From contig NZ_DASSAB010000043.1 in NCBI RefSeq assembly GCF_035685805.1, forward strand, positions 62,001 to 126,000: a DNA stretch of 64,000 nucleotides, given 5' to 3'. Positions within the stretch are counted from its first letter, which is position 1. Each line of letters begins with the position of its first letter. The position numbers and the translations under genes were made by a program. The notes beneath the pieces were generated by a model that saw only the letters and a program-made list of their open reading frames with translations, did not search any database and was not told the origin of the DNA. Of this stretch, positions 17,564 to 26,631 are shown in pieces. The stretch is from Dyella_A sp035685805 (lineage in GTDB: Bacteria; Pseudomonadota; Gammaproteobacteria; Xanthomonadales; Rhodanobacteraceae).

Positions 17564-18553
17564 ATGTCGACAAACTCCCCCGGGATGCGGGCCGCGGTGC
17601 TGATGGAACCGGGCCGCTTCGATCTCGCCCAGGTGTCCGTGCCCGAACCGGGCCCCGGACAGGTTCGGGTGCGACTGCAGGGGAGCGGGCTGTGCGCCTC
17701 CAACATTCCCGCCTTCGAGGGCCGCGAGTGGTTCAGTTACCCGATGCCGCCGGGCGACCTCGGGCACGAGGGCTGGGGCGTGGTCGACGCGGTGGGCTCG
17801 GACGTGACCGGCATCGCGCGGGGCGACCGGGTGGCGGCGCTGTCGTTCAAGGCATACGCCGACTACGACGTGGCCGAAGCGGAGCAGGTGGTGAAACTGC
17901 CGGCGATGCTGGACGGCCAGCCGTTTCCGGGCGAGGCGCTGGGTTGTGCCATGAACATTTTCCGTCGCGCCGACATCGGCGCGGGGCAGACGGTGGCGGT
18001 GGTCGGCGTCGGCTTCCTGGGCGCGGCGATCATCCAGCTCGCCAGCGCCGCCGGCGCAAAGGTCATCGGCGTCTCCCGTTCGGAGTCGTCACTGGCGCTG
18101 GCGCGCGCCTGCGGCGCCGCCGAGACGATCACCATGGATGATCACCAACGCATCATCTACGCCGTCAGCGCGCTCACCGACGGCGCATTCTGCGAGCGCG
18201 TGGTGGAGGCCACCGGCAAGCCGTGGCCGCTGGACCTGGCCGGCGAACTCACCGGCGTCGGCGGGCGACTGGTCATCGCCGGCTTTCACCAGGACGGGCT
18301 GCGTTCGGTCAATGTGCAGCTGTGGAACTGGCGCGGCATCGACGTCATCAATGCGCACGAACGCGACCCGCGCGTCTCGGTGCGCGGCATGCGCGAGGCG
18401 GTCGAGGCGGTAGCCGACGGACGGCTGAAGCTGGCGCCGCTGATCACCCACCGCTTTCCGCTGGAACGGATCGGCGAGGCCTTGCAGGCGGTGGTCGATC
18501 GACCCGACGGATTCACCAAGGCGGTCGTGCTGACCGGCGAGGTGCACGCATGA
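17564..18553 (+). CDS. MDR-family zinc-type dehydrogenase
   Basis: A 329-residue medium-chain dehydrogenase/reductase. The GroES-like half has Cys 44 in GSGLCASN and His 68/Glu 69 in LGHEGWG, candidate catalytic-zinc ligands. The four-cysteine structural zinc loop is missing. The Rossmann half has VVGVGFLGAAIIQLA and ends VVVDRPDGFTKAVVLT, as in sorbitol- and threonine-type dehydrogenases. The ATG follows AGAGGA. Its stop overlaps the start of the Gfo/Idh/MocA gene (ATGA), so the two oxidoreductases are made together and may oxidise and reduce a sugar or sugar-nucleotide intermediate of the neighbouring glycan locus. The substrate is unknown. Confidence 0.85.
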   Translation: MSTNSPGMRAAVLMEPGRFDLAQVSVPEPGPGQVRVRLQGSGLCASNIPAFEGREWFSYPMPPGDLGHEGWGVVDAVGSDVTGIARGDRVAALSFKAYADYDVAEAEQVVKLPAMLDGQPFPGEALGCAMNIFRRADIGAGQTVAVVGVGFLGAAIIQLASAAGAKVIGVSRSESSLALARACGAAETITMDDHQRIIYAVSALTDGAFCERVVEATGKPWPLDLAGELTGVGGRLVIAGFHQDGLRSVNVQLWNWRGIDVINAHERDPRVSVRGMREAVEAVADGRLKLAPLITHRFPLERIGEALQAVVDRPDGFTKAVVLTGEVHA

Positions 18554-19590
18554 GCAAGGACACCAAGCCGCCGCTGCGCCTGGGGTTCCTCGGCACCGGC
18601 TGGATCGGCCGCCATCGCATGCAGGCGGTGCTGGACAGCGGCCTGGCGACGGTGGCGGCGATCGCCGAGCCGGATCCGGGCTGTCTCGCCGAGGCGCTGG
18701 CGATCGCGCCGGGGGCCGAATCATGCGCCGACCTGCAGGGCCTGCTCGAGCGTGACCTGGACGGCGTGGTGATCGCCACGCCCAGCGCCGCGCACGCCAG
18801 CCAGTCGATGCGTGCACTGCAGTGCGGCGTGCCGGTGTTCTGCCAGAAGCCGCTGGGCCGCAACGGCGAGGAGGTCGCCGCGGTGGTCGCCGCCGCCGCC
18901 GCGTCGAACCGGCTGCTGGGCGTGGACCTGAGCTATCGCCATCTGGCCGGCATGGAGGCCGTGCGCGCGCTGCTCAAGCAGGGCGCGCTCGGTCGCGTCT
19001 ACGCAGTGCAGTCCACGTTCCACAACGCCTACGGCCCGGACAAGGCCTGGTTCTACCAGCGTGAGCTGGCCGGCGGTGGCTGCCTGATCGACCTCGGCGT
19101 GCACCTGATCGACCTCGGCCTGTGGCTGCTGGATTTCCCTGTTGTCGAGGGCGTGCACGGGCGCTGTTTCACCGGCGGCGAGCCGCTGGCGAAACGCCCG
19201 GAGGCGGTGGAGGATTACGCCAGCGCCCATCTCGACCTCGCCGGCGGCGTCGCCATGGACGTGGCCTGCTCGTGGAACCTGCCGCTGGGCGCCGATGCCG
19301 AGATCGGGCTGCGCATTTTCGGCACCGAGGGCTCGATCGCGCTGCGCAACGTGGACGGGTCGTTCTACGACTTCGTCATCGAGCGCTTCGGCAAGAACGG
19401 GCATGACACGCTGGCCACGCCGCCGGATCCGTGGGGCGGTCGCGCGCTGGTGGCATGGGCGCGGCAGCTGCGGGGTTCGCCGGCACATGATCCGGACGTG
19501 TCCGCACTGGTGCAGGTGGCCGACGTGCTCGATCGCATCTATGAAGATGCTGCGCTGGCCGGCGGCGTGCGCCCATTCGCCAACGTCTAA
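18550..19590 (+). CDS. Gfo/Idh/MocA family oxidoreductase
   Basis: A 346-residue NAD(P)-dependent sugar oxidoreductase. The N-terminal dinucleotide fold reads LRLGFLGTGWIGRHRM, followed by VVIATPSAAHASQ and the catalytic-type motif FCQKPLGRNGEE (EKP in most relatives, here QKP). The second domain has GGGCLIDLGVHLIDLGLWLL, where the GVHLIDL histidine is the usual catalytic residue. Members act on inositols, UDP-sugars or glucose-fructose. It is coupled by a four-base overlap to the MDR dehydrogenase, so the pair probably shares a pathway with the glycan genes downstream. Confidence 0.87.
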   Translation: MSKDTKPPLRLGFLGTGWIGRHRMQAVLDSGLATVAAIAEPDPGCLAEALAIAPGAESCADLQGLLERDLDGVVIATPSAAHASQSMRALQCGVPVFCQKPLGRNGEEVAAVVAAAAASNRLLGVDLSYRHLAGMEAVRALLKQGALGRVYAVQSTFHNAYGPDKAWFYQRELAGGGCLIDLGVHLIDLGLWLLDFPVVEGVHGRCFTGGEPLAKRPEAVEDYASAHLDLAGGVAMDVACSWNLPLGADAEIGLRIFGTEGSIALRNVDGSFYDFVIERFGKNGHDTLATPPDPWGGRALVAWARQLRGSPAHDPDVSALVQVADVLDRIYEDAALAGGVRPFANV

Positions 19591-19599
19591 CCAAAACCT

Positions 19600-19625
19600 C
19601 ACCCGGCCGCGCCCGCGGCCGGGTG
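19600..19625. terminator. Bidirectional hairpin between convergent genes
   Basis: Two perfect 12-base arms, CACCCGGCCGCG and CGCGGCCGGGTG, start ten bases after the oxidoreductase stop. On the minus strand the stem is followed by AGGTTTTGG, a short T run, so it may also stop transcription of the convergent epimerase gene, though that stop lies about 190 bases away. Confidence 0.6.
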
Positions 19626-19812
19626 ATCGCTTGCATCAAGGCTACGAGCGTGGGGAGTGGGCTCCCCGCGTCCCGCGCCCGTGCCGGTGCTTGGCGCGCT
19701 CGTGGCCAACGTGCTCGCTCAAGCACGTGGATGACCGCGACGCCGGCCATGGCGAAAAGCCTGGACCCACGCGCGGCGGCTCGGAGCGCGGGCTCGGAGC
19801 GTGCGAGCCTGC

Positions 19813-20847
19813 TTACACGGCCACGTCGCCCGATGCGGCGAGGGCGCGCTCGGAGGGATGCGCCGGCAGTTCCTCCAGTGCATGCCGCGCGGCTTCGATG
19901 GTGAGGGCAAGTCCGTCTTCCACCGACACTTCCGGTGTCCACCCCAGCAGCCGGCGCGCCAGGCTGATGTCCGGCCTGCGTCGCCGCGGATCGTTCTCCG
20001 GCAGCGGATGGAAGGCCAACGTGGAGCGGCTGCCCGTCAGCGAGATCACCAGTTCGGCCAGCTCCCGCACCGTGCGCTCGACCGGATTGCCCAGGTTCAC
20101 GGGCCCGGTTTCGTCCACGCCCATGAAGCGCACCAGCCCTTCGACCAGGTCGGACACGTACTGCAGGCTGCGCGTCTGGCTGCCGTCGCCGAACACCGTC
20201 AGCGGCTCGTCGGCGAGCGCCTGATGGATGAAGTTGGTGACGATGCGGCCGTCGCGCGGATCCATTCGCGGGCCATACGTGTTGAAGATGCGCACGATCC
20301 GCACCGGCAGGCCGAAGTGCCGGTGGTAGGTCATCACCGCCGCCTCGGCGTAGCGCTTACCTTCGTCGTACATGCTGCGCGGGCCATTCGGGTTGCAGTG
20401 CCCCCAATGCTCCTCGCGCTGCGGATGGAGCAGCGGATCGCCATAAACCTCGCTGGTGCTGGCCAGCAGGAACGTCGCGCCCTGCCGGCGCGCCAGGTCG
20501 AGCAGGTGATGGGTGCCGAAGCTGTTCACCTGCATCGTCTCGATGGGCCACTGCTGGTACTTCGGTGGCGAAGCTGGGCTGGCCAGGTGCATCACCCAGT
20601 CGATCCGACGCGGCGGCGTGAGCGGCTTGACCAGATCGTGCTCGATGAACTGGAACCGTGGATGGCCATGCAGATGCGCCAGGTTCTGCGGCCGCCCGGT
20701 GATGAAGTTGTCCACGCCGATCACGCGATGGCCGTCCTTGAGCAGGCGGTCGACCAGGTGCGATCCCACGAACCCGGCCGCCCCCGCGACCAGGACCGAA
20801 AGGGATTTTTTGGAACGCGTCAATGAAATAGCGCCTGCGTTGGCCAT
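19813..20847 (-). CDS. UDP-glucuronate decarboxylase-like SDR epimerase
   Basis: A 344-residue extended short-chain dehydrogenase closest in pattern to UDP-xylose synthase. It has the NAD motif VAGAAGFVGSHL, HLASPASPPKYQ, the STSEVYGDPL loop and the active-site SMYDEGKRYAEA (Tyr-x3-Lys), followed by RIFNTYGPRMDPRDGRIVTNF, all typical of that family. It would turn UDP-glucuronate into UDP-xylose in the cytoplasm. The ATG at 20847 has AAGGA upstream; the longer frame from 20952 lacks one. It runs opposite to the rest of the glycan locus and is divergent from the epimerase at 21221, with 373 bases between. Confidence 0.87.
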   Translation of the reverse strand: MANAGAISLTRSKKSLSVLVAGAAGFVGSHLVDRLLKDGHRVIGVDNFITGRPQNLAHLHGHPRFQFIEHDLVKPLTPPRRIDWVMHLASPASPPKYQQWPIETMQVNSFGTHHLLDLARRQGATFLLASTSEVYGDPLLHPQREEHWGHCNPNGPRSMYDEGKRYAEAAVMTYHRHFGLPVRIVRIFNTYGPRMDPRDGRIVTNFIHQALADEPLTVFGDGSQTRSLQYVSDLVEGLVRFMGVDETGPVNLGNPVERTVRELAELVISLTGSRSTLAFHPLPENDPRRRRPDISLARRLLGWTPEVSVEDGLALTIEAARHALEELPAHPSERALAASGDVAV

Positions 20848-21220
20848 GAAGGAATCCTTGGGCGGGAATGTCGAAACGACAGTGACGGTGCGACGCGTAA
20901 CGGCGGCGGAGGGCGCGTCGACGGTGCAGCGGCAGGATGCGCAGCCGCGCATGGCAAGTGGGTGAAGTGCGGGTAAGCAGACACGTGCACAAACTGCATC
21001 ACGCGTGGAAGCGCCCGTTTGTCGATGGCCGTATGGACGTCCGTTTACGACGTATCGTCGAACGAAGTTACGGCCGCGTCTGGTTGCACGAGTGGTTGAC
21101 GCCGGCTGGGTGAGGCTCGCAGCCGCCGAGGCCGCAGGCCCCGTGCTGACGAGCTTTCAGCCGCTCGTCTACGCCATCCGCGTTTCCCCCAATCGGCATT
21201 CACCACGGCATGGAGCATCC
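20848..21220. other. Divergent intergenic region of the glycan locus
   Basis: 373 bases between the UXS-like gene and the start of the long operon. It must hold both promoters. The only dyad I see is CGACG-TAT-CGTCG at 21048-21060. It is somewhat richer in A+T than the flanking genes around 21010-21080, but no -35/-10 pair is convincing. Confidence 0.4.
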
Positions 21221-22336
21221 ATGAGTCAGGTCATCCTCATCACCGGCGGCGCCGGCTTCATCGGCTCGCATCTGGCCGACCAGTTGCTGGCGGAGGGGCA
21301 CCACGTACGCGTGCTCGACAACCTCTCGCCACAGGTGCACGGCATCAAGCAGCAGCGTCCCGATTACCTGTCGTCGTCGGTAGAGTTGATGCGCGGTGAC
21401 GTGCGTGATCCCGACGCGGTGCAGCGCGCGCTCGAGGGCGTGGACGGGGTATATCACCTGGCCGCCTCGGTCGGCGTGGGCCAGAGCATGTACCAGATCG
21501 CCGACTACACCTCGGTCAACAACCTGGGCACCGCCGTGCTGCTGGAGGCGCTGGCTGAGCGCCCGGTGAAGCGCCTGGTGGTGGCCTCCAGCATGAGCAT
21601 CTACGGCGAAGGCCTGTACCGCGGCGACGACGGCCAGACGGTGCAGGGGCGGCGTCGCAGCCGCGAGCAGCTCAAGCGCGCCGAGTGGGAGCTGCGCGAC
21701 GCCCACGGGCGGGCGCTGCAGCCGATCCCCACGGACGAGAGCAAGCTGCCGGATCTCTCCTCCGTATACGCGCTGTCCAAGTACGACCAGGAGCGCCTGT
21801 GCCTGATGGTGGGCGAGGCCTACGGCATCCCCACCACGGCGATGCGCTTCTTCAACGTCTACGGGCCGCGGCAGGCGCTGTCCAACCCCTATACCGGCGT
21901 GCTGGCGATCTTCGCTTCGCGCCTGCTCAACGAGCGGGCGCCGTCGATCTTCGAGGATGGCCAGCAGCAGCGCGACTTCGTCAGCGTGCACGACGTGGCA
22001 CGCGCCTGCCGGCTTGCCTACGACACCCCGGCTGCCGCCGGCGACGTGTTCAACGTCGGCAGCGGCCATGCCTACACTGTGGCCGAAATCGCCGAGCGCG
22101 TGGGGCAGTCGCTGGAGATCGACATGGCGCCGGAGGTGACCGGTCGCTACCGCGTCGGCGACATCCGCCACTGCGTCGCCGACATCGGCCACGCGCGCAA
22201 GGTGCTCGGCTACGCGCCGCAGGTGTCGTTGGAGGAGGGGCTGGCGGAACTGGCCGACTGGCTGCCCACCGCGGCGGCGGTCGACCAGACCACCGAAGCC
22301 ACCCGCGAACTCGATCGCCGGGGGCTCACGCTGTGA
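21221..22336 (+). CDS. NAD-dependent epimerase/dehydratase, nucleotide-sugar type
   Basis: A 371-residue extended SDR. It has LITGGAGFIGSHLADQLL for NAD binding, VYHLAASVGVGQSM, the SSMSIYGEG loop, SVYALSKYDQE with the catalytic Tyr-x3-Lys, and RFFNVYGPRQALSNPYTGV, a pattern common in UDP-sugar 4-epimerases. A roughly 40-residue charged insertion (GDDGQTVQGRRRSREQ) sits before the catalytic tyrosine. The ATG at 21221 follows TGGAG. It is the first gene of a tightly packed operon that runs to 29649 and probably supplies an activated sugar for the transferases. Confidence 0.87.
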   Translation: MSQVILITGGAGFIGSHLADQLLAEGHHVRVLDNLSPQVHGIKQQRPDYLSSSVELMRGDVRDPDAVQRALEGVDGVYHLAASVGVGQSMYQIADYTSVNNLGTAVLLEALAERPVKRLVVASSMSIYGEGLYRGDDGQTVQGRRRSREQLKRAEWELRDAHGRALQPIPTDESKLPDLSSVYALSKYDQERLCLMVGEAYGIPTTAMRFFNVYGPRQALSNPYTGVLAIFASRLLNERAPSIFEDGQQQRDFVSVHDVARACRLAYDTPAAAGDVFNVGSGHAYTVAEIAERVGQSLEIDMAPEVTGRYRVGDIRHCVADIGHARKVLGYAPQVSLEEGLAELADWLPTAAAVDQTTEATRELDRRGLTL

Positions 22337-22376
22337 TGTGCGCCGTCGCCCGCGTCAGCTGCAAGGAGCACACGCC

Positions 22377-24419
22377 ATGAATCGCAAGCCGCATCCGCAG
22401 GCCAGCGCGCTGGGCGTGCTGGAGTGGTTCCACCTGGGCGAGCGCGATACCGCCATCGCGGTGATCGACGACCTGCGCCGGCTCGGCGTGCAGCAGTTGC
22501 GCTTCGGGGTGTCCTGGGCCGACTTCCACGCGCCCGGTGGCGAGGCCTGGTACGACTGGCTGTTTCCCGCGCTGGGCGAGCACTTCGAGCTGCTGCCGTG
22601 TTTCCTCTACACGCCGCCGTCGCTGGGCGAGGAGCCGAGCACCGCGGCGCCGCCGCGCGAGACGCGCCGCTACGCCGACTTCATCGACGTGTGCATCACC
22701 CGCTACGGGCAGTATTTCGACTACGTGGAGCTGTGGAACGAGCCGAACAACCTGATCGAGTGGAACTACGCGCTCGACCGCAGCTGGACCAAGTTCTGCG
22801 CGATGGTCGGCGACGCCGCCTACTGGGCGCGCCAGCGCGGCAAGAAGACCGTGCTCGGCGGCATGGCGCCGATCGATCCGGGCTGGCTGCAGACCATGTT
22901 CGACAACGGGCTGATGCCGTACATCGACGTGGTCGGCGTGCACGGCTTTCCCGGCAGCTACGACGCGCCGGGCGACACGCTGGCGCAACGCATCGATCGG
23001 GTCATCGAGCTGCTGCGCGCCAACAATCATCCGGCCGAGGTGTGGCTGACTGAAACCGGTTACTCCACCTGGCGCCACGACGAGTTCGAGCAGGTGCGTC
23101 TGGCCGCCGAGACGATGGAGCTACCGGTGCAGCGCGTGTACTGGCTGTCGCTGCGCGACCTGCCGTACCACCACGCCTCGCAGGCGGGTTTCCACAACGA
23201 CGAGCGCGACTACCACTTCGGCATCCAGGACGAGCGTGGCCGGCCCAAGCTGGCCTACCGGCTGTGGTCCGAGCAGGGCGTGGCGAGCCTGCGCGAGGCG
23301 GCGAGCTGGGCCACGCCGCGCGCGCCCGGCCCGGTTAGCGTTGTCACCGGCGGCGCCGGGTTCATCGGTTGCAATATCGCCGCCCGGCTGCTGGAGCAGG
23401 GACGCCGCGTACGCGTGGTCGACAACCTGTCGCGACCGGGCGTAGAGCAGAACCTGCAGTGGCTGCGCCAGCATCAGGAGCGGGTCGGTGGCACGCTGGA
23501 GTTCAGCCCCTGCGACATCCGCGATCGCCACGCCGTGCGCGAGGCAATCGATGGCGCCGAGCGGATCTTCCACCTGGCCGGGCAGGTCGCCGTGACCACC
23601 AGCCTGGACGATCCGCTGACCGACTTCCAGGTCAACCTGGCCGGCACGCTGCACGTGCTGGAGGCCGCCCGTGCCCAGCGCAAGCCACCGCCGGTGGTGT
23701 TCGCCTCCACCAACAAGGTCTACGGCGGACTGGAGGACATCGCGCTGGAAGTCGCCGGCGATCGCTACCAGCCGGTGGACAAGCACTACCTGGCGCACGG
23801 GGTGAGCGAACAGCGCCCGCTGGATTTCCATAGCCCCTACGGCTGCTCCAAGGGCGGCGCCGACCAGTACGTGGTCGACTACGCGCGCTGCATGGGGGTG
23901 CCGGCGGTGGTGTTCCGCATGAGCTGCATCTACGGCCCGCACCAGTTCGGCACCGAGGACCAGGGCTGGGTCGCGCACTTCCTGCTCAAGGCGCTGCGCG
24001 GCGAAACGATCATGCTGTATGGCGACGGCATGCAGGTGCGCGACATCCTGCACGTCAACGACGTGGTCGACGCCTATCTCACCGCCGCCGACCGCGCCGA
24101 CGAGCTGGCCGGGCGCGCGTACAACCTCGGCGGCGGGCCCGCCAACACGATCAGCCTGCTGCAGCTGCTGGACTGGATCGCCGAGTTGACCGGCAAGCGG
24201 CCGCCGGTGGAGTTTGCCGACTGGCGTCCGGGCGACCAGCGCTACTACGTGTCCGACGCACGCCGCTTCGCCGCGGCCACCGGATGGCGCGCGAGCATCT
24301 CCGCCAAGGCAGGCGTGGCCGACCTCTACCGCTGGCTGCGCGAGCATCGCGCAGGGGCGTCATCGACTGCCGCGGCGCGCGAGCTCACGCTGGAAGCGCT
24401 GTGCGCGTACGGCGAGTGA
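22377..24419 (+). CDS. Glycoside hydrolase-like / CDP-paratose 2-epimerase-like fusion
   Basis: A 680-residue fusion. Residues 1-310 form a clan GH-A-like barrel (GH39/GH5-like): ELWNEPNNLIEW with acid/base candidate Glu 122, and VWLTETGYST with nucleophile candidate Glu 226. Residues about 319-660 form an SDR epimerase: TGGAGFIG at 324-331, HLAGQVAVTTSLDDP, SPYGCSKGGADQYV, FRMSCIYGPHQFG and QVRDILHVNDVV, a pattern typical of CDP-paratose/tyvelose 2-epimerases. There is no signal peptide, so both parts act in the cytoplasm. GGAG precedes the ATG. A cytosolic hydrolase fused to a sugar-nucleotide epimerase is unusual; the hydrolase half could act as a transglycosidase or on a lipid- or nucleotide-linked intermediate. 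Confidence 0.85.
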   Translation: MNRKPHPQASALGVLEWFHLGERDTAIAVIDDLRRLGVQQLRFGVSWADFHAPGGEAWYDWLFPALGEHFELLPCFLYTPPSLGEEPSTAAPPRETRRYADFIDVCITRYGQYFDYVELWNEPNNLIEWNYALDRSWTKFCAMVGDAAYWARQRGKKTVLGGMAPIDPGWLQTMFDNGLMPYIDVVGVHGFPGSYDAPGDTLAQRIDRVIELLRANNHPAEVWLTETGYSTWRHDEFEQVRLAAETMELPVQRVYWLSLRDLPYHHASQAGFHNDERDYHFGIQDERGRPKLAYRLWSEQGVASLREAASWATPRAPGPVSVVTGGAGFIGCNIAARLLEQGRRVRVVDNLSRPGVEQNLQWLRQHQERVGGTLEFSPCDIRDRHAVREAIDGAERIFHLAGQVAVTTSLDDPLTDFQVNLAGTLHVLEAARAQRKPPPVVFASTNKVYGGLEDIALEVAGDRYQPVDKHYLAHGVSEQRPLDFHSPYGCSKGGADQYVVDYARCMGVPAVVFRMSCIYGPHQFGTEDQGWVAHFLLKALRGETIMLYGDGMQVRDILHVNDVVDAYLTAADRADELAGRAYNLGGGPANTISLLQLLDWIAELTGKRPPVEFADWRPGDQRYYVSDARRFAAATGWRASISAKAGVADLYRWLREHRAGASSTAAARELTLEALCAYGE

Positions 24420-25516
24420 TGATGAGCGCGGATGCCGTGGGTGGCGTCTGGAGCTATGCCATGGAGCTGGCCGCGGGGTTGTCCGCGGAGGGGGTCGAGG
24501 TGTTGCTGGCGGTGCTCGGTCCCGCACCGGGCGAGCACCAGCGGCGCCAGGCGCAGGCCATCACCGGCCTCACCCTGGCCTGCGGCGATTACCCGCTGGA
24601 GTGGATGCCCGGCGCGCTGCCGGCGCAGCGCGCCGCGGGCGAGTGGCTGCTCGGCCTGGCCCGCGATTGGCAGCCGGACGTGGTGCACCTGAACCATTAC
24701 GGCCACGGCCACCTGCTGTGGCCGGTGCCATGCCTGGTGGTGGCTCATTCGTGCGTGCTGTCGTGGTTCGAGCACGTCAAGGGCGAGCCGGCCGGTGCCG
24801 AGTGGCAGGACTATTGCGAGCACGTCACCCGCGGCCTGCTCACTGCCGACCTGGTGATCGCGCCCAGCGCCGCGATGCTGGCGGACGTACGCCGCCTGTA
24901 CGGGCCGCTCAGCCAGGCAAAGGTGATCCACAACGGGCGTGACGCGCGGGCCTTCCCGCCGCGCGAGAAGCAGCCGTTCGTGCTGGCCGCCGGTCGCCTG
25001 TGGGACGAGGCCAAGAACATCCGCATGCTGCGCTACACCGCACTCACCGTGCCGTGGCCGGTGCGCGTGGCGGGCGAGCTGCGTCGGCCCGACGGCGGGT
25101 GCGAGGCGGGCGAGGACGATCCGCTGGAGGGCATGCAGCCGCTGGGTGTGCTCGACCCCGCTGCAATGGCCGACGCATTTGGTGAAGCATCGATCTATGT
25201 GCTGCCGGCGCGTTACGAACCCTTCGGCCTGTCGGCGCTGGAGGCCGCCTGCGCCGGCTGCGCGCTGGTGCTCAGCGACATCGCCTCGCTGCGCGAACTG
25301 TGGGACGGCGCCGCCGAATTCGCGCCGGCCGACGATGCCGCCGCCATGCGCGACACGGTGGCCGCGCTGATCAGCGACGAGGGCCTGCGCGCCCGGCGCG
25401 CGCGCCAGGCCAGCGAGCGCGCCACCCGCTACAGCGCCCAACGCATGACCCGCGACTACCTCGATACCTACGCCGGCCTGCTGGGCCGATGGGAGCCCAC
25501 GCCATGCGCATCGTGA
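24401..25516 (+). CDS. Glycosyltransferase family 4-like protein
   Basis: A 371-residue GT-B transferase. It has the N-terminal acceptor fold (VMMSADAVGGVWSYAMELA), SCVLSWFEHV in the middle, and a donor domain with FVLAAGRLWDEAKN and YVLPARYEPFGLSALEAACAGCALVLSD, the EPFGLSxLEA signature of GT4. I start it at the GTG at 24401, after GGAAG, overlapping the fusion gene by 19 bases; ATG codons 15-18 bases later are alternatives. Its end overlaps the next gene by 13 bases. Donor and acceptor are unknown. Confidence 0.87.
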   Translation: MRVRRVMMSADAVGGVWSYAMELAAGLSAEGVEVLLAVLGPAPGEHQRRQAQAITGLTLACGDYPLEWMPGALPAQRAAGEWLLGLARDWQPDVVHLNHYGHGHLLWPVPCLVVAHSCVLSWFEHVKGEPAGAEWQDYCEHVTRGLLTADLVIAPSAAMLADVRRLYGPLSQAKVIHNGRDARAFPPREKQPFVLAAGRLWDEAKNIRMLRYTALTVPWPVRVAGELRRPDGGCEAGEDDPLEGMQPLGVLDPAAMADAFGEASIYVLPARYEPFGLSALEAACAGCALVLSDIASLRELWDGAAEFAPADDAAAMRDTVAALISDEGLRARRARQASERATRYSAQRMTRDYLDTYAGLLGRWEPTPCAS

Positions 25517-26631
25517 TGTTCTACCACTCGCTGTTGTCGGACTGGAATCACGGCAACGCGCACTTCCTCCGCGGCGTGGTCAGCGAGCTGCTGCGCCGCG
25601 GACATCGGGTCGACGTGTACGAGCCGGCCGGCGCGTGGAGCGTGCAGAACCTGCTCGCCGACCAGGGCGTGGGGCCGGTGGAGGATTTCCACCGCGCTTA
25701 CCCCGGTCTCACCAGCCACGTCTATCCGCCCGATCCGGACACGCTGGAGGCCTGCCTGGAAGTCTGGCTCGAGGGTGCCGACCTGGTGCTGGTGCACGAG
25801 TGGAACGACCACGCGCTGGTGCGGATGATCGGCAGATACCGCCGCTGCAATCCGCACATGCGGCTGCTGTTTCACGACACCCACCACCGCGCGGTGAGCG
25901 AGCGCGAGGCGATGGCGCGCTACGACCTCACGCACTACGACGGCGTGCTCGCCTTCGGCGAAGTGATCCGCGCGCTGTACCTGCGCGAGGGCTGGACCGA
26001 ACGCGCGTGGACCTGGCACGAGGCAGCCGACACGCACGTGTTTTATCCGCACCCGGCGCAGGGCCGCCAGCACGACCTGGTGTGGATCGGCAACTGGGGC
26101 GACGGCGAGCGCACCCGCGAGCTGCAGGAGTTCCTGCTCGATCCGGTGCGCGAGCTGCAGCTGTCCGGCACCGTGCACGGCGTGCGCTACCCGGACACGG
26201 CGCGCGAGGCGGTCGCCGCCGCGGGCCTGGACTATCGCGGCTGGGTGGCCAATTTCGCGGTGCCGTCGGTGTTCGCCCGCCACCGCGTCACCGTGCACGT
26301 GCCGCGCGGCCCGTACGTGCAGATGCTGCCGGGCATTCCCACCATCCGTCCGTTCGAGGCGCTGGCCTGCGGGATTCCCCTGGTCAGCGCGCCGTGGTCG
26401 GACAGCGAGGGGCTGTTTACCCCGGGCGAGGATTTCCTGGTGGCGCACGACGGCGAGGAAATGCGCCGCCACCTCTACCAGTTGCTCAACGACCCGGCGC
26501 TGGCCAGCGAAGTGGCCGCGCACGGGCTGGCCACCGTGCGTGCGCGGCATACCTGCGCCCACCGGGTCGACCAGCTGCTCGCCATCCACCAAGAGATCGC
26601 GCCCGCGACGCGCGCAAGGGAGTACGCATGA
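25504..26631 (+). CDS. CgeB-like glycosyltransferase, first of three
   Basis: A 375-residue GT-B protein of the Glyco_trans_1_2 (CgeB) group. The N-terminus reads IVMFYHSLLSDWNHGNAHFLRGVVSELL, with WNHGNAHFLRG as a putative acceptor-loop motif. The C-terminal donor site has IPTIRPFEALACGIPLVSAPW, then EGLFTPGEDFLVAHDGEEM. It overlaps the GT4 gene by 13 bases and the next gene by four (ATGA). Similar N-termini (xGNGHATTFRG, YWNGAATYYRG) in the next two genes suggest the three arose by duplication and act in sequence on one acceptor. Confidence 0.82.
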   Translation: MRIVMFYHSLLSDWNHGNAHFLRGVVSELLRRGHRVDVYEPAGAWSVQNLLADQGVGPVEDFHRAYPGLTSHVYPPDPDTLEACLEVWLEGADLVLVHEWNDHALVRMIGRYRRCNPHMRLLFHDTHHRAVSEREAMARYDLTHYDGVLAFGEVIRALYLREGWTERAWTWHEAADTHVFYPHPAQGRQHDLVWIGNWGDGERTRELQEFLLDPVRELQLSGTVHGVRYPDTAREAVAAAGLDYRGWVANFAVPSVFARHRVTVHVPRGPYVQMLPGIPTIRPFEALACGIPLVSAPWSDSEGLFTPGEDFLVAHDGEEMRRHLYQLLNDPALASEVAAHGLATVRARHTCAHRVDQLLAIHQEIAPATRAREYA

